A DNA stretch of 64,000 nucleotides from CAWFGW01 sp963849955 (GCA_963849955.1 CAWKJU010000030.1:26432-90431), one strand, 5' to 3'; shown: positions 25,347-35,744, counted from the stretch's first letter. Program-made: numbers and translations. Notes: a model not told the origin generated them from the letters alone.

Positions 25347-27008
25347 ATGGCAGGAGGTAAAGAAACACCACGTCAGAAGCTGATTAACCTGATGTACTTA
25401 GTGCTTTTGGCACTATTAGCACTTCAGGTTGGAGCTGAGATTATGGTGAAATTCCTACAGTTGAATAATTCACTTGCTGATTTCGTAACTGAGTCAAGTG
25501 CAAAAAGTGGAGATCTTTTATCAAATATAAAAGACAAAGTTCAAGAAAGAGGTGGTAAAGCTGATGAAAAGAAAGCTTTAGAAGAGGCAGAAACACTTCA
25601 TAAAATGTCTACAGAGTTAATTTCATTTATCGAAACAGATATGAAAAATGAAATGATCACTCGTACAGGCGGTTATGATGAAGATGGTAAAACTCCACTA
25701 GGTATGAAAGATGCTGATGTTTCATCAGTTATGTACCTTGGGGATAAAAAGGGAACTGAGCTAGGTAAAGAATTTGAGACGCGTCTTGATAAGTATATTG
25801 AAGAACTCAATAAAATTTATAGCGAGGTTAATGAAGCTACAGGTGGTAAACCAGTTAAAAACAAATACCCATCAATGACAATGGATGGTAAGGAAGATCC
25901 TCAGTTTTCTGGAAATGCTGATCAAAAAAATAAGTCATTCTTGGAGTTAGCGTTTGATCATACCCCTATGATTGCAGCCTTGGCGTATTTGACTGAGAAG
26001 CAATCAAAAATTGCCGCATATGAGAAAGAAATTTTGGAGAAACTTAAAGGTATGGTGGGTGCATCAGATTTTAAGTTCGATGAAATTTTCGCTGCTTACA
26101 AAGCAGAATCAAGTGTTGTAGCTGCTGGTACAAAGTATAAAGCTCAAATGTTTATCTCTGCAACATCTTCTGCAATTGTTCCAACAATGAAATGGGGACA
26201 TGGTGCTCCATCGAATGAGATACCTGATAGCAAAATTGTTAACGGTGTTGGTGAAATAGAATTTACTGCTTCTGCAGGTGCTTATGATGCTGAAGGTATT
26301 GCGAAAAAGACGTGGGCTGGAGCTATTTCTCTGAAACACCCATTAACAGGTAGAGATACAACATTCCCTATCAAAGCTGAATACAAAGTATCAAAACCAG
26401 TTATACAAATTCAATCTGCTTCAGTTTCTGCATTATACAAAAACTGTGGTAATGAATTAAATGTTCAAGTACCTGCTTTAGGATCAACATATGACCCTTC
26501 ATTTAAAGTATCCGGAGCTACTTCTAAAGAAGGAAGCAAAAAAGGAGAAGTTACTATTGTTCCAAGTGCACCAAATGTAAAACTATCAGTTTACAGCAAT
26601 GGTAACCACATTGGAGACCAAGAGTTCAAAGTAAGATTGATACCTGAGCCAAAAATAGTTGCTAAATATAGAGGTAAAGAAGTTGACCAAAAGAGAGGTA
26701 TGACCGCACCAGGACCACGTTCTATTGAGATTGACGCTATACCAGACCAATCGTTTAAGCAATTTTTGCCTAAAGATGCACGTTATAGAGTTGTTTCTTG
26801 GGAAGCAATTCTGGTTAGAGGTAAAAGACCTGTTAATAAAAAAGAGTTTAACGAGCCAGAAGGAAACTTATCTTCTTTCGCTCAACAAGCTCAACCAGGT
26901 GATAGAATCTTGATTGAAGTTAAGCGAGTAATCAGAAGAAACTTCCAAGGTCAAAATGAAGAAGTTAAGTTAGGAACGATTATAATGAACGTTCCATTAA
27001 CAGATTGA
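25347..27008 (+). CDS. gldM: T9SS/gliding motor protein GldM
   Basis: 553 residues with a single N-terminal membrane helix (about 12-34, NLMYLVLLALLALQVGAEI) and a long periplasmic part of successive beta domains, ending in a hydrophobic strand GTIIMNVPL. The start MAGGKETPRQKLINLMY is the typical GldM/PorM N-terminus. The protein spans the periplasm and couples motor rotation to the GldK/GldN ring. Length and domain layout are standard. Confidence 0.95.
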   Translation: MAGGKETPRQKLINLMYLVLLALLALQVGAEIMVKFLQLNNSLADFVTESSAKSGDLLSNIKDKVQERGGKADEKKALEEAETLHKMSTELISFIETDMKNEMITRTGGYDEDGKTPLGMKDADVSSVMYLGDKKGTELGKEFETRLDKYIEELNKIYSEVNEATGGKPVKNKYPSMTMDGKEDPQFSGNADQKNKSFLELAFDHTPMIAALAYLTEKQSKIAAYEKEILEKLKGMVGASDFKFDEIFAAYKAESSVVAAGTKYKAQMFISATSSAIVPTMKWGHGAPSNEIPDSKIVNGVGEIEFTASAGAYDAEGIAKKTWAGAISLKHPLTGRDTTFPIKAEYKVSKPVIQIQSASVSALYKNCGNELNVQVPALGSTYDPSFKVSGATSKEGSKKGEVTIVPSAPNVKLSVYSNGNHIGDQEFKVRLIPEPKIVAKYRGKEVDQKRGMTAPGPRSIEIDAIPDQSFKQFLPKDARYRVVSWEAILVRGKRPVNKKEFNEPEGNLSSFAQQAQPGDRILIEVKRVIRRNFQGQNEEVKLGTIIMNVPLTD

Positions 27009-27030
27009 TATAGTTGAAAAAAATAAGGAT

Positions 27031-27900
27031 ATGAAAAAGCTACTTGTTATTTTATTTATATCGATTTCAGGTTTGGGATTTTCCCAACCTGAAATTGTTA
27101 ACGGAGTAAACAAATACTCTACAAAAAATATTCATCAATCTGATGTAATGTACCAAAAGTATATTTGGAGAGCATTAGATTTAAGAGAAAGACAAAATGA
27201 GCCAATCTTCTCAAAAAGTAAAGAAATCACACGGGTGATTATCGATGCTGTTAAAGAAGGATTAGTTCAACCATGGAAAAACGATTCATTGGAAGAAAGT
27301 AGAGCTTTGACTAAAGAAGAGTTTTTAGAAGCTATCGAAATACCTTCGACTGAAGCTGAAGTTACTGAAGAAGATTTAGCTTTTATGGAAAATGAAGTTG
27401 ATGACTGGGGTGATTTCGGTGATGATGGAGGAGATGGTGGCAGTGATGAGTCTTCAGCACCTTTAAATAAGGTAGAATATTTCTTCGCAAAAGATTTATA
27501 TCAAATGCAAATTAAAGAAAACCTTGTTTTTGATAAGCAAAGATCTGTAATGTATCATGATATATTAGCTATCACTATGTTAGTTCCAGCTGATCATCCA
27601 GATAACATTAAAGGTATTGAATTGCCAATTGCTTCTTTTTCTTATAAAGAGTTGAAGCAAAAAGTTTTTACTGATAACCCAAATGCAATTTGGTACAACC
27701 CATATAACGATGCTGAACATAAAAGTCTAGCAGATGCTTTTGAATTAAGATTATTTTCATCTTATATCATTAAAGTGAGTAATCCTAACGATGACTACTT
27801 GGTTGATATTTATGGTGGAGATCCTAAAACAGGAATTATGGCCTCTCAGTGGAAAGAATTTGAACTATTGGAGTACGAACATAACCTTTGGGAATTCTAA
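27031..27900 (+). CDS. gldN: T9SS ring protein GldN (PorN)
   Basis: 289 residues with a signal peptide (MKKLLVILFISISGLGFS). The mature start QPEIVNGVNKYSTKNIHQSD and later YIWRALDLRERQNEPIFS are typical of GldN/PorN, the periplasmic partner of GldK. An acidic low-complexity loop (EVDDWGDFGDDGGDGGSDE, about 126-145) is inserted in the middle, a region that varies in the family. The gene closes the operon at a strong hairpin shared with uvrC on the other strand. Confidence 0.93.
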   Translation: MKKLLVILFISISGLGFSQPEIVNGVNKYSTKNIHQSDVMYQKYIWRALDLRERQNEPIFSKSKEITRVIIDAVKEGLVQPWKNDSLEESRALTKEEFLEAIEIPSTEAEVTEEDLAFMENEVDDWGDFGDDGGDGGSDESSAPLNKVEYFFAKDLYQMQIKENLVFDKQRSVMYHDILAITMLVPADHPDNIKGIELPIASFSYKELKQKVFTDNPNAIWYNPYNDAEHKSLADAFELRLFSSYIIKVSNPNDDYLVDIYGGDPKTGIMASQWKEFELLEYEHNLWEF

Positions 27901-27921
27901 ATTACAAGTAGCTTTTTCATT

Positions 27922-27953
27922 AAAAGGAAATCAAATTAATTTGATTTCCTTTT
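27922..27953. terminator. Bidirectional terminator between gldN and uvrC
   Basis: A perfect 14-bp stem AAAAGGAAATCAAA (27922-27935) / TTTGATTTCCTTTT (27940-27953) with a TTAA loop is followed by Ts on both strands. The uvrC stop codon (27936-27938) sits in the loop. Confidence 0.88.
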
Positions 27954-29732
27954 TTTGTTTTTATAGTCTATGATTAATGAAGCTTTTTTTAATCCCACTT
28001 CTTTAATTAAAATTTCTTCAGAGAGTGATAATATTTGTTTAGTGCTTTTAAACTTTTTTAGAAGAGTGGAGATTGTCTTTCCTCCAATACCTTTTATATT
28101 TTCTAATTCGCTGTTAATTGCTTTGCTGCTTCTTAAGTTTCTGTGAAAAGTAATTGCAAATCGATGAGCTTCATTTCTTAATTGTTGAATTAGTTTTAAT
28201 GATTCACTTTTCTTATTGATATAAACTGGTGCGGAGTCTCCTGGTGTGTATATTTCTTCTAAACGTTTGGCAATACCAATCATGGGTATTTTGTTTTGAA
28301 TAGACAAATCAGATAACGCTTTTTGGGCTGCTCCTAATTGTCCTTTTCCGCCATCAATAACAATTAAATTTGGTAGTGCTTGGGATTCTTGTAATAATCG
28401 CGAGTATCTTCGATAAACGATTTCATACATTGAGTCAAAATCGTTTGGTCCTTGAACTGTTTTAATTTTAAAGTGCCTATAATCTTTTTTTGATGGTTTA
28501 GCGTTTATAAAACAAACCATTGAAGCTACGGGATTAGTACCTTGAATATTTGAGTTATCAAAACATTCAATATGGTAAGGTAGGTCTTTAAGTGATAGGT
28601 CTTCCTGTAGCTGGTTTAAGATGCGTGTGTTGGTACTTTCAACCGGTTTAGGGTTGTTCTCAAGTTTATACTGTAAAGCATTTTTTAGCGCTAAATCGAC
28701 TATTTTCTTTTTATCACCTATTTTCGGTACTGAAAAACCGAATGGTGTATCAACATTAATCTGTATGTTACTAATGATTTCAAGTTTATTATCGATAATA
28801 TCAAATTCTTTGATAATGATATGAAGCAATATTTCTTCTATAGACTCAAAAAGAACTTTTTTAATTTTAAAATTTTTACTTGAAACAATACTTCCATTAA
28901 TTATTTCTAAATGATTGATATATGCCGATGATTCTGATTCAGTGATAGCGAGTGCATGAAGATTAATGTCTCGGGTGCCCGAAACAATAGATTTGTTTTG
29001 AAATTTATTAAGTAAATCTAATTTGTTTTTATAGAAGTGTGCTTTTTCAAACTCAAGTTGATTGGAATAATGGTTGATTTTATTTTGAAAAAAAGCAAAA
29101 GATTCATGAACATTTCCCTTTAATATTTTCCTGATTTCTTCTATCTTTTCCTGATAATCTTTTTTAGTTTGTTTGTTTTCACAAGGAGCTAAACAGTTTC
29201 CAATATGGTATTCGAGACAGAGTTTGAAGTTGTTTTTTGCAATAGCATTCTCTGTTAATGCTAAAGAGCAGGTACGTATTGAGAAAAGTTTTCTTAGTGA
29301 GTCAATCACTGCATTCATAGCTTTCACATTTGAAAATGGACCGTAGTAATCACCTTCAATTTCTCGGAACCTTCTTGTGCCTATTATTCTTGGGTATTCT
29401 TCTTTAGTTATGCAGATGTATGGAAACGATTTATCATCGCGGAGTTGAATGTTATACTTTGGTGAATTTTCTTTTATGAACGAGTTTTCAAGTAGAAAAG
29501 CGTCAAACTCAGAGTTGACTAATGTGTACTCAATTCTTGAAATTTGACGTACTAAAGCCCTTGTTTTAAAGTTTATGTTTTTGGAATCTTGAAAATAACT
29601 TGAAACACGGTTTTTTAATTTTTTGGCTTTGCCAACATAAATCAATGTATCCTTAGAATCATAGTATCTATAAATACCTGGTTCCTGGGGTATAGACGTA
29701 ATGTATTGTTTTAATTCCTCAGTTTTTGACAT
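27936..29732 (-). CDS. uvrC: Excinuclease ABC subunit C
   Basis: 598 residues. N-terminal GIY-YIG nuclease domain with PGIYRYYDSKDTLIYVGKAK (G19-I-Y and Y32-V-G), arginine in KKLKNRV, a Cys-rich centre (CLEYHIGNCLAPCENK), a UVR domain (about 205-250), the RNase H-like 5'-nuclease domain (HIECFDNSNIQG, LIVIDGGKGQLGAAQKAL) and two C-terminal helix-hairpin-helix units (ENIKGIGGKTISTLL, LIKEVGLKKAS). UvrC makes both incisions in nucleotide excision repair. The start overlaps the PBP stop by 1 bp, so it is the last gene of the sprE-PBP-uvrC operon. Confidence 0.95.
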   Translation of the reverse strand: MSKTEELKQYITSIPQEPGIYRYYDSKDTLIYVGKAKKLKNRVSSYFQDSKNINFKTRALVRQISRIEYTLVNSEFDAFLLENSFIKENSPKYNIQLRDDKSFPYICITKEEYPRIIGTRRFREIEGDYYGPFSNVKAMNAVIDSLRKLFSIRTCSLALTENAIAKNNFKLCLEYHIGNCLAPCENKQTKKDYQEKIEEIRKILKGNVHESFAFFQNKINHYSNQLEFEKAHFYKNKLDLLNKFQNKSIVSGTRDINLHALAITESESSAYINHLEIINGSIVSSKNFKIKKVLFESIEEILLHIIIKEFDIIDNKLEIISNIQINVDTPFGFSVPKIGDKKKIVDLALKNALQYKLENNPKPVESTNTRILNQLQEDLSLKDLPYHIECFDNSNIQGTNPVASMVCFINAKPSKKDYRHFKIKTVQGPNDFDSMYEIVYRRYSRLLQESQALPNLIVIDGGKGQLGAAQKALSDLSIQNKIPMIGIAKRLEEIYTPGDSAPVYINKKSESLKLIQQLRNEAHRFAITFHRNLRSSKAINSELENIKGIGGKTISTLLKKFKSTKQILSLSEEILIKEVGLKKASLIIDYKNKKRKSN

Positions 29733-32128
29733 TAAAAATCACCGTCCTCATCATTGTTATTCCAGTAAACTGGTTCGGTTGAGTTGAGCGTATCTCCATC
29801 CGCGTTTACACTTGTTTGTTTACCCGATTTAGATTTACAGTCATATTCAGGAAATCGTGGAGGTTTTTCAAAGGGTCCTCGTTCTATTTTTAGATTTTTA
29901 TCTGCATAAATTTTTTCCATGTACTTTCCCCAAATGGGCATTGCCATGCGAGCTCCTTGACCGTCCACGATAGTTTTAAAATGCACTGAGCGATCTTCAC
30001 AACCTACCCAAGCACCAGAAACAAGTTCTTTGGTTACCCCCATAAACCATCCGTCAGAAAAATTTTGTGTGGTTCCTGTTTTAGCTCCAACTTGATTTCC
30101 CTCATTAAATACAGAGGGATATCTACCCCAAAGACCTCGTGCTGTTCCACCTTCTTCTTCAGTGGCACCGCGTAGCATATAGAGCATTGTATATGCCGCC
30201 TCTTCTGTCATTACTGACCGCTTTTCTTTTTTGAATTCCATCAGAGTGTTACCGTACTTGTCTTCTATTTTGGAGATGAAGAATGGTTTGGTATAAGTAC
30301 CCTTGTTGGCAAACGTACTGTAAGCGCCAACCATGTCAAAAACAGAAACATCAAATGTGCCGAGACACATAGCTGGAACGGCTTCTAAATGACTTGATAT
30401 GCCTAAGTTTTCCGCATATCGTTTAACCATGAAAGGAGTGTTATCTCCTAAAATCTTCATCATATATGCCGTAATAGAGTTTTTTGACCGTGCCATTGCT
30501 TGACGAATTGTCATTGTGTCTCCTGTAAAGATACCTTCTGCATTTTGTGGTGTCCATGTAGGTTTTTCTGGGTCACCAGTTAGGAAAGTTACTGGGGCAT
30601 CTACAGCTTTATAACAAGGTGAATAGACATCTCCAGCCTCACCTAATATAGTAGCATAAACAATGGGTTTGAAGGTGGATCCTGGCTGACGAATTCCTTG
30701 TTTAACATGATCATATTGGAAGTATTTAAAGTTAATGCCGCCAACCCAAGCTTTAATTTCACCTGTTTTTGGATTCATGGACATAAAGCCTGTGTGTAAA
30801 AAATGCTTCACATAGGCTAATGAGTCGTAAGAATTTAAAACAGTATCCACGTGTGATGGTTGGTTTGTTTTATAATTCCAAGCAAAAAGTTGCATTGGTC
30901 TTTTTGTGTTTAAAAATATCGTGATAGAATCAGGGTGTTCTGCATAACGCTTTTTTGCATAACGATAGGCTTTTGTTCTTCTCATGTTTGTTTCTAAAAA
31001 GTCTTTATCTTCTTCAAAACCGCCATTTGCTTTTTCTATACTCCAAGGGTTCTGTCCTTTCCATGCATTGAAAAAAGTTTTTTGTTGTTGTGCCATGTGT
31101 TCATTTACGGCTTGTTCTGCATAGCTTTGCATAGTGCTGTCAATGGTTGTGTAAATTTTCAAGCCATCAGCCCAAAGGTCAATACCTCTTTTTTTACACC
31201 AATAAATGAGGTGGTTGCTTAATACAGATTTAAAATAAAGGGCGTGTCCTGTGTTATGGTCTTCAACTGTGTGATCTAAAACGAGGGGTAATGATCGGAT
31301 AGAATCGAAAGCTTCTTCACTAAGATATTTATAGCGTTCCATTTGACTTAATACAGTGTTTCTCCTCTGCAAACTAATTTGAGGATTTCGTATAGGATTA
31401 AAAAGGGTTGGGCCTTTAAGCAGTCCAATTAAAACTGCAGCTTCTTCAACTTTAAGGTTTTCTTGTGGCTTATTAAAGAAAGTTTTGGCTGCTACTTTAA
31501 TTCCAAAAGAGTTACTACCAAAATCGACCGTATTTAAGTACATACTAATGATTTCGTTTTTGGTATATGAGGACTCAAGCCTTACTGCGGTAATCCATTC
31601 TTTAGTTTTGATGACGGCCATTCGAATAGCACGTTTTATTTTTCCATCCCCTTTTTCCAAACGGGTTAATTTTCCATCAAATTCTGAGGATCTGGTAGAG
31701 TAAAGGTTTTTAGCCAATTGTTGCGTAATTGTACTTGAACCTCTTTTTTGCCCTCTTATTAAATAAAATGGGATGGCAGATAAGCCTCTTAAATCTACAC
31801 CATTATGTTTTTTAAAACGCACGTCCTCAGTGGCAATAAGTGCATGGAGAACGTTTGAAGAAATGTTTTTGTATTCAATAGGCGTTCGATTATCCCGAAA
31901 ATATTTTCCCATAGATTCTCCACCTGCATAATATACTTCAGAGGCAACAGATGATGTTGGGTTTTCTAACTCATTGAAGCTCGGCAGTCGACCATATAAG
32001 TTATTGTCATTATCCATTACACCATAGATATAGCTTACAAATAGCCAAATAAGCAATAGGTAAATAACCCACATGCTTATTACGATAATTCGCGGTATTG
32101 GAAAATGCTTTTTTATAGAGTTACTCAT
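29732..32128 (-). CDS. Class A penicillin-binding protein (PBP1A-type)
   Basis: 798 residues. Cytoplasmic N-terminus, one membrane helix (about 13-36), GT51 transglycosylase with the catalytic Glu101 in EDVRFKKHNG and GSSTITQQLAKNLY (130-143), then a transpeptidase domain with S484 in the STFK motif, SKN at 548-550 and KTG at 683-685. It polymerises and cross-links peptidoglycan at the periplasmic face. The C-terminus is a short acidic, Asn-rich tail (VYWNNNDEDGDF). It overlaps sprE by 4 bp. Confidence 0.93.
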   Translation of the reverse strand: MSNSIKKHFPIPRIIVISMWVIYLLLIWLFVSYIYGVMDNDNNLYGRLPSFNELENPTSSVASEVYYAGGESMGKYFRDNRTPIEYKNISSNVLHALIATEDVRFKKHNGVDLRGLSAIPFYLIRGQKRGSSTITQQLAKNLYSTRSSEFDGKLTRLEKGDGKIKRAIRMAVIKTKEWITAVRLESSYTKNEIISMYLNTVDFGSNSFGIKVAAKTFFNKPQENLKVEEAAVLIGLLKGPTLFNPIRNPQISLQRRNTVLSQMERYKYLSEEAFDSIRSLPLVLDHTVEDHNTGHALYFKSVLSNHLIYWCKKRGIDLWADGLKIYTTIDSTMQSYAEQAVNEHMAQQQKTFFNAWKGQNPWSIEKANGGFEEDKDFLETNMRRTKAYRYAKKRYAEHPDSITIFLNTKRPMQLFAWNYKTNQPSHVDTVLNSYDSLAYVKHFLHTGFMSMNPKTGEIKAWVGGINFKYFQYDHVKQGIRQPGSTFKPIVYATILGEAGDVYSPCYKAVDAPVTFLTGDPEKPTWTPQNAEGIFTGDTMTIRQAMARSKNSITAYMMKILGDNTPFMVKRYAENLGISSHLEAVPAMCLGTFDVSVFDMVGAYSTFANKGTYTKPFFISKIEDKYGNTLMEFKKEKRSVMTEEAAYTMLYMLRGATEEEGGTARGLWGRYPSVFNEGNQVGAKTGTTQNFSDGWFMGVTKELVSGAWVGCEDRSVHFKTIVDGQGARMAMPIWGKYMEKIYADKNLKIERGPFEKPPRFPEYDCKSKSGKQTSVNADGDTLNSTEPVYWNNNDEDGDF

Positions 32129-34761
32129 TTGTAATATTTTTTATAGAAACGGTTGTATGCATCTATGTCTCTTCTACTTAACAAGGTAGCGTAATTTTTA
32201 TCATCAATAATATAATAGGTATAATCCAGATTTTTATAATGTCCACTAAATTCATTCCAATGGATAAGTTTATCGATGTATTTTTTACCCTGAGAAGCTA
32301 TATCAAAGTCTTTTACTACTATCAAATACCTGGATGAGTCAAACTCAACCCAACGTGTAGTATAACTGGAATCTTTATAATATGTATTATGAAATTCATA
32401 AAATATATCTAGATTTTTTTGGTAGGAAAAAGCATCTTTATCAAATATAGCGATGAAATAATGCGTAGTATCCGCATGTTTTACAAAGTTACTATCCGCA
32501 GGTATTAAAGCACTAGGCCCTTTTTTATTTATTTCATCTAGCAACTCTTTAGCATAAGGTACAATCGCACTTTTTTTATGATCTTCTTCAATAAAACGTT
32601 CAAGTGAAGATTTGTATAAAGCCATTTTATCTGTTTTGGCATAAGTTAATATCCGTAAGAACACAAGTTTATCCATGATGTCATTATGTGGATAGTTTTC
32701 AATAATCGTATTCACTTCCTTTTGTGCCGCTAAGTACCTTGCTTGATTATAGGTATTGAAAGCTGATTCATACAGTTGATGTACTTTTCTATCAGCAATT
32801 TTAGTTTCAAGCATGTAGTTAGGATTCAAAATAGCATGCGCATAGATGGAGTTAGGGAATTGCGTCAATAAAATATTTTTGTATTCATCTGAATTACACG
32901 TTTGTGTTTTACCACAGAGGATGTATAAGAAATAATATACTTCCTCATAATTGTCGTGTCCTGGATATCTATCTTGAAGTTCTTGAAAAGTTAAAATTGC
33001 ATTTTCAGGTTCTTCTAATTTTTGGTCGTAAATTTTGCCGAGTAGGTAAAATGCTTTTTTTAATTTTGCATCCGATGCGGCTAATGCAGTATCAGAAAGT
33101 GGAATGTCTTGATAGAGAGCCTCTTTGTCCACCGAAATGTTTTCAATCTCAAGCTTCTTTTGCGCTAAAATGGAATCAGCATTTGCTGTAGCTAATGAGT
33201 CTATTAGTGTATCGGTTTCAACAGGTTGCATTTCATCAACAATTACTAAATCTTTTTCGGATCTCCTCCAGTTGTCTTCTAGCTTTCTATCCCCCCACTT
33301 CTCCTTAAATTTAGCAAACGAATTTGCCAATTCGACAGGTTTATAAAACACAAAGTTGGTGTTTGTTTGTGCATTAGGATCATAAAAACCGGTGTTAACT
33401 GTTTGTTGTTTTTTTTGTTGCTTTTTGAGGGCTTCTTCTTTTTCAAGTTGAGCTTTAGCGGCTGCTTTTAAACGTTCTTCTTCTTTCGTTTTGTAATCAT
33501 CTAGAAAAGCGCTTAGAGCTCCCTCGTCCATTTTAGCTAAACGTTGAAGACTGTCTTCTTTTTGAATCGTTTCAATTTGTTTCACAAAATCAGCTAAGGT
33601 TTTTTTACGCTCCACAATAAAGTCATGGTTTTCAAAAGCAGAATCCATTTCAGTTACAGTGCTATCATAATATAACTTGGCTAACGTATATTTTTTGAGT
33701 TTTTCCATTGTAGGATGGTTATAATGGATTTTCCCCAAGCTGAGATAGGAGTAGGCTTTCATGTGAGGTGTGACTCCTCCTTCTACACTTAACGATTTAT
33801 TTAATAGCGCTATTGATGAATCGCGGTTACCTTGCTTCAATTCAAACTGCGCCATGTCGTAATAAATACGATCTCTGAACTCTTCATTTTTTAAGTCCAC
33901 AAGCATTTTTGAAAAATATTTCCTGATTTTTTTAATCTCGTGCTCCTCCGTGGGATTGGACACTTGTGACATGTTCAACTTAGCAAAAAAAGATAAGTCG
34001 TAAGGAGGGTTTTTTTTCAACACCATGCTATAATGGTGATAAGCACTATCGGGTTGGTTTTTTTTCTGATGTAGTTGACCAGCTATATAATGCAATCGCG
34101 ACCGGTAATCGCTGTCTCTAACTAATGGAATCGCTTTTTTTAACTGCGATAAAGACTTGTCACGTTCACCTATAGTTCTGTAGTAGTATGCGCTAGTAAG
34201 TAAAAACTCCTTGCGAACTTTAGGAACCATTTTTTGACTTAAAAGGTAGGTGTGAACATCAGAGGCAAACTTCATTTCACCATTTAAAATGTATGTGCGG
34301 ATAAGCCAGGTGAGGGCTAGATAGCGCGTTTGGTCGTCTTTACTTTTGGAGTTGACATATTTAAATGCAAAAGAAGCGCTGTCTAACCTATTTTCATACA
34401 GCTTTACTTTTCCTATAAGAATGTAACTGTCATCCACCCATTTGCTGTTTTTATGCTTTGTAGGCGGTATTGAAGCCCTTTCAAACATATAATCCAAATC
34501 AGCTTTAAGTGTTTTTGAAAAGTTGGTATCTACGTAGGGGAAAATATTTAATAATCGGTTGTAATCGTCAACCTGAGCATCCCAAATTTTTTCTTCTACT
34601 AACTTTAGCCGCTCTTTTGCTAAAAAATAAGCGTTATACCTAGCTGTCGTGTTGTGCCACGTTTTACTTATAAGGGAATTGCTCTCCTGTGAGCAGGAAA
34701 CCGAGATTACCGTTATAATTAGGCAAGTGAATACGTATAAAAAAACCTTTTTTTGCTTCAA
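32125..34761 (-). CDS. sprE: T9SS/gliding lipoprotein SprE (PorW), TPR-rich
   Basis: 878 residues. A signal peptide with lipobox (VISVSC, Cys23) is followed by SKTWHNTTARYNAYFLAKE, the characteristic SprE/PorW start, then TPR-like repeats (about 85-360 and 560-740), a charged coiled segment rich in Lys/Glu/Gln (about 420-460) and a C-terminal domain ending YNRFYKKYYK. SprE/PorW links the periplasmic ring (GldK/N) to the outer-membrane translocon via PorP-type and PorD partners. First gene of the operon with a PBP and uvrC. Its closeness to gldKLMN is consistent with its role. Confidence 0.9.
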   Translation of the reverse strand: MKQKKVFLYVFTCLIITVISVSCSQESNSLISKTWHNTTARYNAYFLAKERLKLVEEKIWDAQVDDYNRLLNIFPYVDTNFSKTLKADLDYMFERASIPPTKHKNSKWVDDSYILIGKVKLYENRLDSASFAFKYVNSKSKDDQTRYLALTWLIRTYILNGEMKFASDVHTYLLSQKMVPKVRKEFLLTSAYYYRTIGERDKSLSQLKKAIPLVRDSDYRSRLHYIAGQLHQKKNQPDSAYHHYSMVLKKNPPYDLSFFAKLNMSQVSNPTEEHEIKKIRKYFSKMLVDLKNEEFRDRIYYDMAQFELKQGNRDSSIALLNKSLSVEGGVTPHMKAYSYLSLGKIHYNHPTMEKLKKYTLAKLYYDSTVTEMDSAFENHDFIVERKKTLADFVKQIETIQKEDSLQRLAKMDEGALSAFLDDYKTKEEERLKAAAKAQLEKEEALKKQQKKQQTVNTGFYDPNAQTNTNFVFYKPVELANSFAKFKEKWGDRKLEDNWRRSEKDLVIVDEMQPVETDTLIDSLATANADSILAQKKLEIENISVDKEALYQDIPLSDTALAASDAKLKKAFYLLGKIYDQKLEEPENAILTFQELQDRYPGHDNYEEVYYFLYILCGKTQTCNSDEYKNILLTQFPNSIYAHAILNPNYMLETKIADRKVHQLYESAFNTYNQARYLAAQKEVNTIIENYPHNDIMDKLVFLRILTYAKTDKMALYKSSLERFIEEDHKKSAIVPYAKELLDEINKKGPSALIPADSNFVKHADTTHYFIAIFDKDAFSYQKNLDIFYEFHNTYYKDSSYTTRWVEFDSSRYLIVVKDFDIASQGKKYIDKLIHWNEFSGHYKNLDYTYYIIDDKNYATLLSRRDIDAYNRFYKKYYK

Positions 34762-34866
34762 TGAAGATGTTTTTTAAAGAACATAAAATTCTAAAAAATA
34801 TTTTATTTACCGTAACTTAATTCGTTAATTGTTCATTTCGAAGAAAATGGAGAGAAATATAAGCTA

Positions 34867-35742
34867 GTGAGAACAAGAAAATTTTACATTTGGATAACTA
34901 AAAAATATCAACTCATAATTCGGAATGAGGAGAATTTCAAGGATAGAGTAACTTTCGAGTTCAATTATGCGAGGGCTTTTTCCATAATATTTATTCTTTT
35001 CACTACATTAGCTTTGCTCACCTTCTTTTTAGGAAAAACTATTTTAAGAAAATGGTATGACCCAGGTTATGCTGTACATAAGCAAAACCAACAAATTGTG
35101 CTATTAGCTACAGAATTAGACTCGTTAAAAAATCTTATTCAAATGAAAGATGATTACGAGAACAGGCTGAACTTAATAATTTCAGGTAAAGACTCCGTTT
35201 TGTTAGCACAAGATGAAGTTGATATGACAAGCGAAAATACGGCATCTGCCAATGTAAGTTTAGACATTGCAGAAATGAACCCCGTAGAGTCTGAGTTGAG
35301 AAAAGAGTTTGAAGATGAAGATTTACTTACTACACAACCACAGCGCTTTTTCTCAGAGCGGGAAGGGATGTTTCTTCTGCCACCAGTTAACGGTTATCAA
35401 ATTGCTCAAAAGTTTGATTTAAAAAATGATCACTATGGGGTAGACATTGTATCGAAAGAAAATGAGCCAATCAAAGCCATTGCAAATGGAACTGTAATTA
35501 TGTCGAACTGGACACAGGAAACAGGATATACAATAGCCGTTCAACACAACAATGATTTGATTTCATTTTACAAACACAACTCAGTTTTACTTAAAAATAT
35601 TGGAAATTATGTGCAAACAGGAGATATTTTAGGTATTATTGGAAATTCAGGTGAATTGACAACTGGTCCTCATTTGCATTTTGAGTTGTGGCATAGGGGA
35701 AATCCAGTTAATCCAGAGTATTATATTAAACTGACGAACTAA
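34867..35742 (+). CDS. M23 family peptidoglycan metalloendopeptidase, membrane-anchored
   Basis: 291 residues from a GTG. An N-terminal cytoplasmic stretch, one membrane helix (about 38-58, IIFILFTTLALLTFFLG), a coiled linker, and a C-terminal M23 (lysostaphin-type) domain with HYGVDI (His and Asp ligands), FYKHNS and HLHFELWHRG. The family cuts peptide cross-links; the zinc ligands His-Asp-His are present, so it should be active. It is followed 2 bp later by a bactofilin, a pairing often seen in cell-shape control, so the two probably act together on local wall remodelling. Confidence 0.9.
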   Translation: MRTRKFYIWITKKYQLIIRNEENFKDRVTFEFNYARAFSIIFILFTTLALLTFFLGKTILRKWYDPGYAVHKQNQQIVLLATELDSLKNLIQMKDDYENRLNLIISGKDSVLLAQDEVDMTSENTASANVSLDIAEMNPVESELRKEFEDEDLLTTQPQRFFSEREGMFLLPPVNGYQIAQKFDLKNDHYGVDIVSKENEPIKAIANGTVIMSNWTQETGYTIAVQHNNDLISFYKHNSVLLKNIGNYVQTGDILGIIGNSGELTTGPHLHFELWHRGNPVNPEYYIKLTN

Positions 35743-35744
35743 TT

